Positions 17,144 to 24,946 of a stretch of DNA of 64,000 bases are shown here, piece by piece. Below the pieces are notes generated by a model, which saw only the letters and a program-made list of their open reading frames with translations, was not told the origin of the DNA and did not search any database. Source of the stretch: an uncultured Poribacteria bacterium (lineage in GTDB: Bacteria; Poribacteria; WGA-4E; WGA-3G); assembly GCA_951828515.1 (NCBI GenBank), contig OX639992.1:5682217-5746216 (forward strand). Reading direction: 5' to 3'. Position numbers and translations under genes: made by a program. Numbering within the stretch: the first letter of the stretch is position 1; each line of letters starts with the position of its first letter.

Positions 17144-17256
17144 ATGAAGTTTCAGAAAATAAATCGGTAATTTGGCGAGGTTAGGAAACCTCGCCAGCAG
17201 TGGGGATGCCCGTCTCGTGCAGATAGGCAATTACCGAATTAAAAAATTAATCTTCA
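17144..17256. mobile_element. family II MITE-like element
   Basis: A 113 bp element starting ATGAAGTTTCAG and ending in AATCTTCAT. Its inner parts TCGGTAATT and AATTACCGA form a further inverted pair. The central hairpin GGCGAGGTTAGGAAACCTCGCC is the core otherwise seen in family I, so cores are exchanged between families. Confidence 0.8.
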
Positions 17257-17308
17257 TAAAAAAATCCGAACCGAAAACTGACAACCATTAAAAAGGTAAA
17301 TTAAAAAT

Positions 17309-18478
17309 ATGATCACAATCGCAGAACGGTTAGAGAAACTTCCACCCTATCTTTTTGTAGATTTGCGCCAAAAAATGCAGGCGGCACAAGCACGAGGTGT
17401 CGACGTGATTAGCCTCGGCATCGGGGACCCGGACATTCCGACCCCAGATCCTATCGTCGAAACTTTATGTAGCACCCTTCAAAATCCGGATGACCCGGAC
17501 CGGCACCGTTATGGATGCGACAACCCTGTTGACGATTTTCCACAAGCAGTCCTCGACTTTTACCAGCATCGTTACGGGGTCACATTATCTGATGATCAGG
17601 TCGTGACAACACTTGGTAGTAAAGACGCGATTGTCAAAATGGCTCTCGGTATACTCAATCCGGGCGATATGGGCATAGCGGCAAGTCCAGGCTACCCTAC
17701 CTACAACATCGGACACGTGTTCGCCAGTGCAACGACCTACTACGCCCCGCTTCTGCGAGAAAACGATTTCTATATCGACTTTGACGCTATCCCAGATGAA
17801 GTGAAACGACTTGCTAAAGTCCTCTGGATCAACTATCCAAACAATCCGACAACAGCGACTGCTGACCTCGACTTTTTCGAGCGTGCTGTGGCGTTTGGTA
17901 GACAAAATAATATCCTCATCGCACACGACAACGCCTATAGCGAAAACACCTACGACGGTTATCGTTCACCGAGCATATTGCAGGTCGAAGGTGCCGCTGA
18001 AGTAGCCGTCGAGTTTTTCTCATTAAGCAAAGCGTTCAATATGACAGGGTGGCGATTGGGGTTTGTCGTTGGCAACCCAACGGTTGTCGGTGCGGTCAAA
18101 GCGGTGAAAGATAATATCGATAACGGTTCGCTCCGCTCACTTCAATTTGCCGGGGCACAGGCTCTCTCAGTAGCAGATGAGATTACACCTGCCATAAACG
18201 CAGTTTATCAAAAACGCCGCGACATGGTGGTGGATGCGCTCACAGACAGCGGATGGGCAATAGAGAAACCGAAAGCGACAATGTACGTTTGGGCACCGGT
18301 ACCTGAGCGTTTCAAAGGTTCAAGTCGGGCTTTTGCGACGGCACTGCTTGAGGAAGCAGGCGTTGTGGTAACACCAGGTCTCGGATATGGTCAATGGAGC
18401 GAAGGTTATTTCAGAATCTCGCTGACGTATCCAGATGCAGTGATTGCGGAAGCAATTTCGCGAATTCGCGGTTTTTAA
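17309..18478 (+). CDS. dapL: LL-diaminopimelate aminotransferase-type enzyme
   Basis: A class I/II PLP aminotransferase of 389 residues. The PLP-lysine motif is SLSKAFNMTGWRLGF, with INYPNNPTTA, the SPGYPTY loop and the C-terminal YFRISLTYPD arginine region. The opening, RLEKLPPYLFVDLRQKMQAAQARGVDVISLGIGDPDIPTP in layout, matches DapL, which makes LL-diaminopimelate directly from tetrahydrodipicolinate. The two dapB genes 3.4 kb upstream supply its substrate, which supports a lysine/peptidoglycan role. Another N-acyl-independent aminotransferase is the alternative. The ATG at 17309 has an AAGG site upstream. Its stop codon lies inside the start of a family III repeat. Confidence 0.85.
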   Translation: MITIAERLEKLPPYLFVDLRQKMQAAQARGVDVISLGIGDPDIPTPDPIVETLCSTLQNPDDPDRHRYGCDNPVDDFPQAVLDFYQHRYGVTLSDDQVVTTLGSKDAIVKMALGILNPGDMGIAASPGYPTYNIGHVFASATTYYAPLLRENDFYIDFDAIPDEVKRLAKVLWINYPNNPTTATADLDFFERAVAFGRQNNILIAHDNAYSENTYDGYRSPSILQVEGAAEVAVEFFSLSKAFNMTGWRLGFVVGNPTVVGAVKAVKDNIDNGSLRSLQFAGAQALSVADEITPAINAVYQKRRDMVVDALTDSGWAIEKPKATMYVWAPVPERFKGSSRAFATALLEEAGVVVTPGLGYGQWSEGYFRISLTYPDAVIAEAISRIRGF

Positions 18479-18703
18479 TTTTACCTTGCGGTTCGGTCAG
18501 GTAGGTTAATGATTTCACGTGCCTTTTCGTATATCTAGGGGAAACGCCCAAGCAAAAACCCTGTGCTGTTGTTGCAGGCTGTTGCCTTCGGACGCAAAAT
18601 TATAGATAAAACCAAACCGTAAGGCCATAACGTAGTGGAGGGCGGATTTGAGGAATACGCGTCAAAGTTCCACATTCACTTCATTACTTCGCAAGATAAA
18701 TTA
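18476..18703. mobile_element. family III palindromic element
   Basis: Left end TTTTAATTTTACCTTGCGG (overlapping the dapL stop) pairs with the right end CTTCGCAAGATAAATTA. The interior holds the GGGGAAACGCCCAAGC module and a GCCTGTGCTGTTGTTGCAGGC-like core. It is about 228 bp and abuts the next element. No gene is supported. Confidence 0.7.
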
Positions 18704-18818
18704 TAGTAGAACCCGTAATTACTTATACACCGACAGAGAGGCGAGGTTAGAAACCTCGCCAGCGAAACGGTGGGACCTGTTTATCAAAATGTAAACTTAT
18801 TTTCAGAAACTACTATAA
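18701..18818. mobile_element. family I MITE-like element abutting a start codon
   Basis: Ends TTATAGTAGAACCC and ACTACTATAA with the central hairpin GGCGAGGTTAGAAACCTCGCC. The element ends three bases before the ATG of the SpoIIE sensor gene and so forms its entire immediate upstream region. Confidence 0.85.
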
Positions 18819-18821
18819 AAT

Positions 18822-21800
18822 ATGAAAAACGCCATTTTAATTTTTAGCATAATCTTTTTTTCTCTCCTTGTTTGCGTTGAGACGGAGTCTGAGGAAATCC
18901 ATACCTATACCGTCGCTGATGGACTGGTAGGTCCCGTTGTTCCTGTCATCTTTCAGGACAGTGGAGGCGACCTGTGGTTCGGTTCCGATCGGGGTGGCGT
19001 GAGTCGATTTGATGGGAGCAGGTTTGAGTCCTACATCGGATCTTTGGATCCTGAGAACGCGCCATCATCCAACGTAGGATCAGGCGCGCTACTTGGAGAG
19101 ACACAACAAATCGTTGAAGATAAATGGGGACACATCTGGTTCCTCACGCAGTTTCGCTCAGAAAGTTCAGGGAGGATAAGTTGGTTTGATGGCTTTTCGA
19201 TTAATTTTATCGGTACAGGCAATTCACTGCTCGTTGACGATCATGGCGATATATGGGTTGGTGAAAATCAGCAACTAACGAAGTACATCACTCCGGGCGT
19301 CCAAAGCCTGCCACAAGCACACCCAAACGAAATCATAGGTGAAGATATGCTTCGCTCAACGGACCTGAAAATAAACGTTATCTTTGAAAGCGAAGATGGA
19401 ACTATCTGGATCGGTGGAAGCGACGGAGCAGAACAGCAGGACGGTGTGATACTCAGTTTCCGAGAAAATCGTTGGGTACAGGCCCCCTTCAAAATCGAGG
19501 AGGGTGATGCCACAAGTGATAAGACGGACGATGGAGCACAGCGGATTCATCCAAACACAGGCTTCACACGCTACGACATATCGAACCTTAACGCTGTGGG
19601 TACAATTGAAACAATAGGTGAAGATCCTTCTGGGAATCTTTGGTTTGGTGGCTACAATCTCCTCTTACGTTTTGATGGAAAAACATTTGAGCAAATCCTC
19701 CCGTTAGTTTGGGGACACAGTGGAGCTACAGGAAGTAGACCGGCATCAGTTAAGAGGCTGGCATCAATTCAGAACGATACGGAAGATCGAATCTGGTTCA
19801 GCGATGGACGCACGACAAGATGGTGGGCTGGCACTCAGCACGGAAACCTATCTGGGTTTCTTGAACTCGAGGATGCCTGGGGAAATCTATGGTTCACTGA
19901 CGAAAGCGGAGCGCATCAGTACGACTCCGACCTCACGCCACTGCCCGATAGGATCAACAGCGGACTCGGAGTTGAGGGGATTCATACGATTTTTGAAGCC
20001 ATAGACGGTAAATTGTGGTTTGGACACAACAATGGCGTAACAGCATTCGATCCAACACCTGCCATTAGCACACACGCTGGGCTTGGCACGAATAGGGTGC
20101 GGATGATATTTGAGGATAGCCGAGGTTACCTTTGGTTTAGCGTGCCCGGAGGTGTCGCCCGTCATGATGCAGAATCGGAAGAACTTACGACCCATATTTT
20201 CCGAGTCAGCTCAGTTCAAAATGATCCATCGTCCGCCCCCCAAACCGACTCCAGAAGCAGGGAGCGCGCCCGGTTACTTCGGACTGAAATCGAAAAAATA
20301 TTTGAAGTTGGTAAGCACGTCTGGTTTATTGACGAACCAGAATCGAGTGGCACTGCCACGCGATTACGATATACGTTCTTTCGGTACGCAAACGGCAAAT
20401 TCGGACAAGTTTCTATTCCCATCCAGACAATAATTGGTCCTGGTGGGGAACGCTCAGATAGCAATACCAATGTTCTCGTTCACGAAGGCGAACATACTTG
20501 GATAGCTTTCGGTGGTCACATCTTCAAAGCCGACGCAACAGGGTTATTACGGCTTACAGCGACTGGCTTCCAGAGGATCCCCTTTCAAGAAATCCGTCCG
20601 AACATTACTCCCACTCCAATAGATCCAATAGAGTTCAGCACAGCCGCTATCACCGACTTGTACAACGACTCCAACAACAGATTATGGGTGCACTTCGATA
20701 ATGGAACGGTGCTGCGCTATCCGAAAGAAATTAACACCAGAACAACTCGCTTTGGTAAACCTGAAACTCTTCCGCTGAAAGCGACAACCTTGTTAAAAAC
20801 AGCCTCGGGCAGTAAATGGTTTTTCAATGCGGCAACAGGAAAATTGGCACTTTGGAGTGATACGGAACTCGGTAAACCGCTTCCGCTTGACGAAGCGTCC
20901 CGCTCTGTCCCGATTGCGGCTTGGAAGGATCCAAGACAGCAAAATAACCGAATAACTTTTCTTTTCCCCAATGCTCTCAAGACATATCACGGCACATCAC
21001 TTATTTCTCTTGAGGACATTGAACTTGCTGAACTACAAGACTCTTTAACCACCGAAGAAGGTGTCCTTTGGTTAGCAACGTCTCGCGGGGCAGTCCGCTA
21101 TGATGGAAAAACAGCCAGAATCTATACAACAAAAGAGGATGGATTTCTCGTTGACAACGTGAAAGATGTGATGGAGGACAGTCGCGGCAATATATGGTTC
21201 GCGACATGGGGCGGTGGCACAGTCCGATATGACGGTGAAACCTTTTATAACCTTACAACGAAAGACGGTCTCGCCCACAACAATATCTCGAAGATTCATG
21301 AATCTTCCAACAAAGATATTTGGTTTACAACCGAAGGAGGGGTCACACAATATACGCCAACGCGTGGCGGACTCCCAGAATGTCGACTAATCTCCCTTGA
21401 AGCTGATCAAACCTACACCGACCTTTCATCCAGTTTCACGCTACCCTCACGCGGAGCCAAGACTCTAAATATCCAAGGTATCAGTCCACTCCGAGAAGGT
21501 CTCTCTTATAGATTTAAATTAATCGGGCTGGATAGCCCTACATGGACGAACGTCTCGACAGAGGAATTCTCTCTTCTGGCAACAGTCTCTGGTGTTCCAT
21601 CCGACGAGTGGACACCTCCGGCTGCATCCGGATCGACAATGCAACACCCCATGCGCGACAGTAACGTTGTTCAAGAACTCCAAAATCAAAATGGGATTCT
21701 GCGTATCCGATATACAGGGCTCAAAGCCGGCAATTACAGTTTCCTTGTCACGGCATTTCGCAAAGACTGGCCCTATACGCATACCCCGGCAGTCGTGGAT

Positions 21801-22691
21801 TTCAGTATATCACCACCGCTCTGGACGCGTTGGCGAACCTATCTCCCGACAGTCATCTTTATGACTGTCGTCCTCACTTTAATAGGTCGTCTGGTTGCAA
21901 ATCGACGCCATACCCTACAACTACGTAACGAGGTGCGTCAACGGGAAGAAGCGGAGATACAGCGTATCCGTGCCGAACTGAGCGAAGCACAGAACATCCA
22001 GATGGGACTTCTACCAACGGAAGCCCCTGATACGAAAGGATTTGATGTCGCAGGGATGTCCGTCCCGGCAACGCAGGTGGGCGGTGATTTCTACGATTAT
22101 CTCACTGTGGCGAATGGACAGACCGCCATTGCGGTGGCAGATGCCGCTGGAAAAGGGTTACGCGGCGCGATGAACGCCGTGCTAACGAATGGGATGCTAT
22201 ATGAAGTCGCGCGTTTCAAATCCGAATCGGACATCATTCTTACGGACCTCAATTCAGGGTTAGCACCACGCATGTACGGACCGAGTTTCATCGCTCTCAA
22301 CCTTGCTATCCTTGATGAAGATAAGAAACGGATTGACTACGCGAATGGTGGACAACCCTATCCTGTCCTTAAGCGGGGAGAAGAGATCATTGAAATTGAA
22401 AACAGCGACCTCCCACTTGGCAGTATGAGGAAAGTAGAATATGAATCCGTAACCTTCGATTTAAATGAGGGTGATATCCTAATTTTCCATACGGACGGTC
22501 TTATTGAGGCGCTCAACACAGAAGAAGAGATGTATGGAACGGAACGTTTGAATCACTCAGTTTCAAGAATTCCTGATAATTTCACAGCGACGGAAGTAAT
22601 TCAAAGAATCGTTGAGGATGTCCATCGTTTTGTCGGCGAAGCGGAACAATACGACGATATGACAATCGTTGTCATCAAAATCCCCTTTTAA
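18822..22691 (+). CDS. two-component-type propeller sensor with SpoIIE (PP2C) phosphatase output
   Basis: A 1289-residue membrane sensor. A signal peptide (to about residue 20) leads to many ligand-binding propeller repeats of the type GNLWFGTDGGVSRFDG, as in Bacteroidetes hybrid two-component sensors. A Y_Y_Y-like beta-sandwich follows (about 860-1000), then one membrane segment (TYLPTVIFMTVVLTLIGRLV), a coiled coil with RQREEAEIQRIRAELSEAQ, and a RsbU/SpoIIE phosphatase with GGDFYDY, AGKGLRGAMNA, HTDGLIEALN and QYDDMTIVVI. The output should dephosphorylate an anti-sigma-factor antagonist; the STAS protein at 59278 is a candidate. No anti-sigma kinase or sigma factor is in the window. No Shine-Dalgarno site is seen; the leader is a family I repeat. 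Confidence 0.93.
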   Translation: MKNAILIFSIIFFSLLVCVETESEEIHTYTVADGLVGPVVPVIFQDSGGDLWFGSDRGGVSRFDGSRFESYIGSLDPENAPSSNVGSGALLGETQQIVEDKWGHIWFLTQFRSESSGRISWFDGFSINFIGTGNSLLVDDHGDIWVGENQQLTKYITPGVQSLPQAHPNEIIGEDMLRSTDLKINVIFESEDGTIWIGGSDGAEQQDGVILSFRENRWVQAPFKIEEGDATSDKTDDGAQRIHPNTGFTRYDISNLNAVGTIETIGEDPSGNLWFGGYNLLLRFDGKTFEQILPLVWGHSGATGSRPASVKRLASIQNDTEDRIWFSDGRTTRWWAGTQHGNLSGFLELEDAWGNLWFTDESGAHQYDSDLTPLPDRINSGLGVEGIHTIFEAIDGKLWFGHNNGVTAFDPTPAISTHAGLGTNRVRMIFEDSRGYLWFSVPGGVARHDAESEELTTHIFRVSSVQNDPSSAPQTDSRSRERARLLRTEIEKIFEVGKHVWFIDEPESSGTATRLRYTFFRYANGKFGQVSIPIQTIIGPGGERSDSNTNVLVHEGEHTWIAFGGHIFKADATGLLRLTATGFQRIPFQEIRPNITPTPIDPIEFSTAAITDLYNDSNNRLWVHFDNGTVLRYPKEINTRTTRFGKPETLPLKATTLLKTASGSKWFFNAATGKLALWSDTELGKPLPLDEASRSVPIAAWKDPRQQNNRITFLFPNALKTYHGTSLISLEDIELAELQDSLTTEEGVLWLATSRGAVRYDGKTARIYTTKEDGFLVDNVKDVMEDSRGNIWFATWGGGTVRYDGETFYNLTTKDGLAHNNISKIHESSNKDIWFTTEGGVTQYTPTRGGLPECRLISLEADQTYTDLSSSFTLPSRGAKTLNIQGISPLREGLSYRFKLIGLDSPTWTNVSTEEFSLLATVSGVPSDEWTPPAASGSTMQHPMRDSNVVQELQNQNGILRIRYTGLKAGNYSFLVTAFRKDWPYTHTPAVVDFSISPPLWTRWRTYLPTVIFMTVVLTLIGRLVANRRHTLQLRNEVRQREEAEIQRIRAELSEAQNIQMGLLPTEAPDTKGFDVAGMSVPATQVGGDFYDYLTVANGQTAIAVADAAGKGLRGAMNAVLTNGMLYEVARFKSESDIILTDLNSGLAPRMYGPSFIALNLAILDEDKKRIDYANGGQPYPVLKRGEEIIEIENSDLPLGSMRKVEYESVTFDLNEGDILIFHTDGLIEALNTEEEMYGTERLNHSVSRIPDNFTATEVIQRIVEDVHRFVGEAEQYDDMTIVVIKIPF

Positions 22692-22797
22692 TTTTACCTT
22701 GCGGAGAAGCAACGGTCGTTATGTTAATCACGCGGGTTTCTCAAATCTTGAAGAAACACCCAAGCAAAAACCCTGCGCCGTTGTTGCAGGCTACCTC
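22688..22797. mobile_element. family III half-element
   Basis: TTTAATTTTACCTTGCGGAG directly at the sensor stop, followed by the GAAACACCCAAGC module and CCTGCGCCGTTGTTGCAGGC. The right terminal repeat is not recognisable, so this is a truncated copy. Confidence 0.6.
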
Positions 22798-22803
22798 TTT
22801 GGT

Positions 22804-22987
22804 TTATAGTAAAACCCATAATTAAGTTTACACTCTGTAATGCGGCGAGGTTAGGAAACCTCGCCAGCAATGTGGGGTTTTGTAATGCGGCGAGGTTAGG
22901 GGGAAACGCCCTATCAAAAACACCTCGCCAGCAATGTGGGGTTTTGTGTTTTCGAGAGTGTGCAAGTATTTTCGGGCTTTACTATAA
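22804..22987. mobile_element. family I element with internally duplicated core
   Basis: A 184 bp family I copy between TTATAGTAAAACCC and GGGCTTTACTATAA. Its core (TAATGCGGCGAGGTTAGG...CCAGCAATGTGGGGTTTTG) is present twice: first intact, then interrupted by the GGGGGAAACGCCCTATC module exactly as in the 12021 copy. It ends 16 bp before the 3' end of the kinase-transferase gene. Confidence 0.85.
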
Positions 22988-23003
22988 AAGGGTATCAGTT
23001 CGC

Positions 23004-24923
23004 CTATGCCCTCATGAAATCAATAACGGTTTGCCGATACTCCTCAGGGAGTCCGATGTCAAACCGTCGCCCTTTAACGATATATCCTGAAAATCCATCC
23101 GCTTTCCGTAATTCGTCTAAACAGGACGTAAGTTGGAATTCGCCGCGCTCCCGCAGATTATGGGCGATATTCTGTTCCAAAAACTCGAAAATTTGAGGTT
23201 GAAGCACATAGATACCAAACACCGTCAAGAACTGGTCCATATCCATCCCATCTACGTGCAAATGTTCCATTGCATACTCAGGATCCGGCTTTTCATAAAT
23301 CTCCGTTAGCGAAAGTAGGGAGTTCTCCTCTCTCCATGTACCAGTGACACAACCGAAGTTCGACAACTGCTCAATCGGTGTTACTTTCAGTCCGACGACA
23401 CTATGACCTACCTGCTCATAAGCCTCCACGACCTGCCGGGCGCAACATCTCTCTTCATCCGACCCGTAGAGATGGTCACCGAGCATGAGCAGAAAAGGTT
23501 CGTTCCCAACCCATTCTCTTGCACAATAGACGGCATGCCCGAAACCCTCTTGAACGTCTTGTGTGACGAATGTCACTCGACTCCCTAATTCCAGCAGAGC
23601 ATCGCAATATGCCTGGTTCTCCTTGCTGAGTTTATTATAGTGTTCAATCCGCGGGGGTGTCTTGAAAAATGATTCAAAAAGCTCGGTATCTCCGGACTGA
23701 ACAATAAGGCAGACCTCCTCAATGCCAGCATTGATGGCTTCCTCAACGATTGCCATGATCGCTGGTTTGGCGCGCCCAGACTTGTCAACCACAGGAAAGA
23801 GTTCCTTCTTCATCGCCTTTGATGCCGGAAAGAGTCGCGTTCCGAAGCCAGCGGCAGGAATAACGGCTTTGCGGACATTCCGCCCCGCCTCAATAACAAG
23901 TTTCAGACATGACATCTGCAAATCCTGTTCGATAATCTCGATGACGCGTTGTTGGCTCTCCTCATCTTTTACAATGAATTGGGCGGAACCGTCGCCTTGT
24001 GAACCGACACCTTTACCGCCCCAGATATACGGTTGAATCGGTTCGTAATTCAGGACTTCGTGGAGAACAGGTGCTGTCAATTGTGATGGACATGCGGGTA
24101 TTAAATGATCATCGAACTCTGTTTGCGCGCGCGTCATAAGTTCACCGACTGCCTCTGCATCGCCATCGCGGAGTGCCTGATACGCCTGTTGCGTAATCTC
24201 TGCACTCAACGGACCAAGATAGTGTTGTACGTTCGTCTCTAATTCGTTATCTGCAAAGGGATAACAGTGATTTAATTGGCTCAATATAAGACGTGTATCT
24301 TTACTTGCACCGAGATCGACAATTACAAGGTACATGTCGTGAGGCACACTGAACTCTTTTACATCAATATGGTCACCGTCAAACGTCATGAGAATAGGGC
24401 GTTGGTATGCACACCCTTGGTCCATCCGTCCACAGCGTGAAGGCGTCGTCGTTTCACCTCGGTAAGCGTACTCCATCTCCCCGCGCGTTGTTAATTTAAG
24501 ATCATAGGTTCGGTTGAAGGCGCGCGCGACCAGAACACTGATAGCGGCACTCGAAGATAACCCTTTTTTGACGGGTAAATCCGTGAGATAGTTGTCTATT
24601 TCCAATCCTTGCACCCGGTAGTTTGTTAAAATCTCATAGGCGACCCCAGCGGCATAACTAAAAAACCCACCTTTTTCAGCTTCAGCGAGAAGTTCGCTTC
24701 GCTTCATAGGCAGACTATAGGGACCGTGGCGTGTGCCATCACTGAGGGTTGTTTTTAAAATCAGACGGTTCGGATGCGGTTTAACCTCGGCGTATACACC
24801 TTGATTTGTGCTGGTTATTAACGTATAGCCCCTTTCGAGCTCTGCGTTACTTCGCCGGTGACCTCCTGCCCAATCGCTGTGTTCACCGAACAGACAAATT
24901 CTTCCCGGCACAAAAAGTTTCAT
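23004..24923 (-). CDS. GHMP sugar kinase fused to a sugar-1-phosphate nucleotidyltransferase
   Basis: A 639-residue fusion. The N-terminal half is a GHMP kinase of the galactokinase type: FVPGRICLFGEHSDWAGG, the ATP loop PVKKGLSSSAAISV and the third motif GGKGVGSQGDGSAQF. The C-terminal half is a GalU-like nucleotidyltransferase with AVIPAAGFGTRLFPASKAMKKELFPVVDK and MLGDHLYGS. Together they would phosphorylate a free sugar at C1 and convert it to an NDP-sugar. Sugar and nucleotide are unknown. The start is set at 24923 because GGAGT lies just upstream and the kinase fold begins there; 27 more codons are open beyond it. The gene directly upstream ends 24 bp away, so the two are probably cotranscribed. 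Confidence 0.88.
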   Translation of the reverse strand: MKLFVPGRICLFGEHSDWAGGHRRSNAELERGYTLITSTNQGVYAEVKPHPNRLILKTTLSDGTRHGPYSLPMKRSELLAEAEKGGFFSYAAGVAYEILTNYRVQGLEIDNYLTDLPVKKGLSSSAAISVLVARAFNRTYDLKLTTRGEMEYAYRGETTTPSRCGRMDQGCAYQRPILMTFDGDHIDVKEFSVPHDMYLVIVDLGASKDTRLILSQLNHCYPFADNELETNVQHYLGPLSAEITQQAYQALRDGDAEAVGELMTRAQTEFDDHLIPACPSQLTAPVLHEVLNYEPIQPYIWGGKGVGSQGDGSAQFIVKDEESQQRVIEIIEQDLQMSCLKLVIEAGRNVRKAVIPAAGFGTRLFPASKAMKKELFPVVDKSGRAKPAIMAIVEEAINAGIEEVCLIVQSGDTELFESFFKTPPRIEHYNKLSKENQAYCDALLELGSRVTFVTQDVQEGFGHAVYCAREWVGNEPFLLMLGDHLYGSDEERCCARQVVEAYEQVGHSVVGLKVTPIEQLSNFGCVTGTWREENSLLSLTEIYEKPDPEYAMEHLHVDGMDMDQFLTVFGIYVLQPQIFEFLEQNIAHNLRERGEFQLTSCLDELRKADGFSGYIVKGRRFDIGLPEEYRQTVIDFMRA

Positions 24924-24946
24924 AACGACTCCTTTGGTTTTAAAAA

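Noticed and set aside
22872-23196. Short open frames before the kinase-transferase fusion
   Set aside because: They consist of family I element sequence and the antisense 3' end of the gene at 23004.
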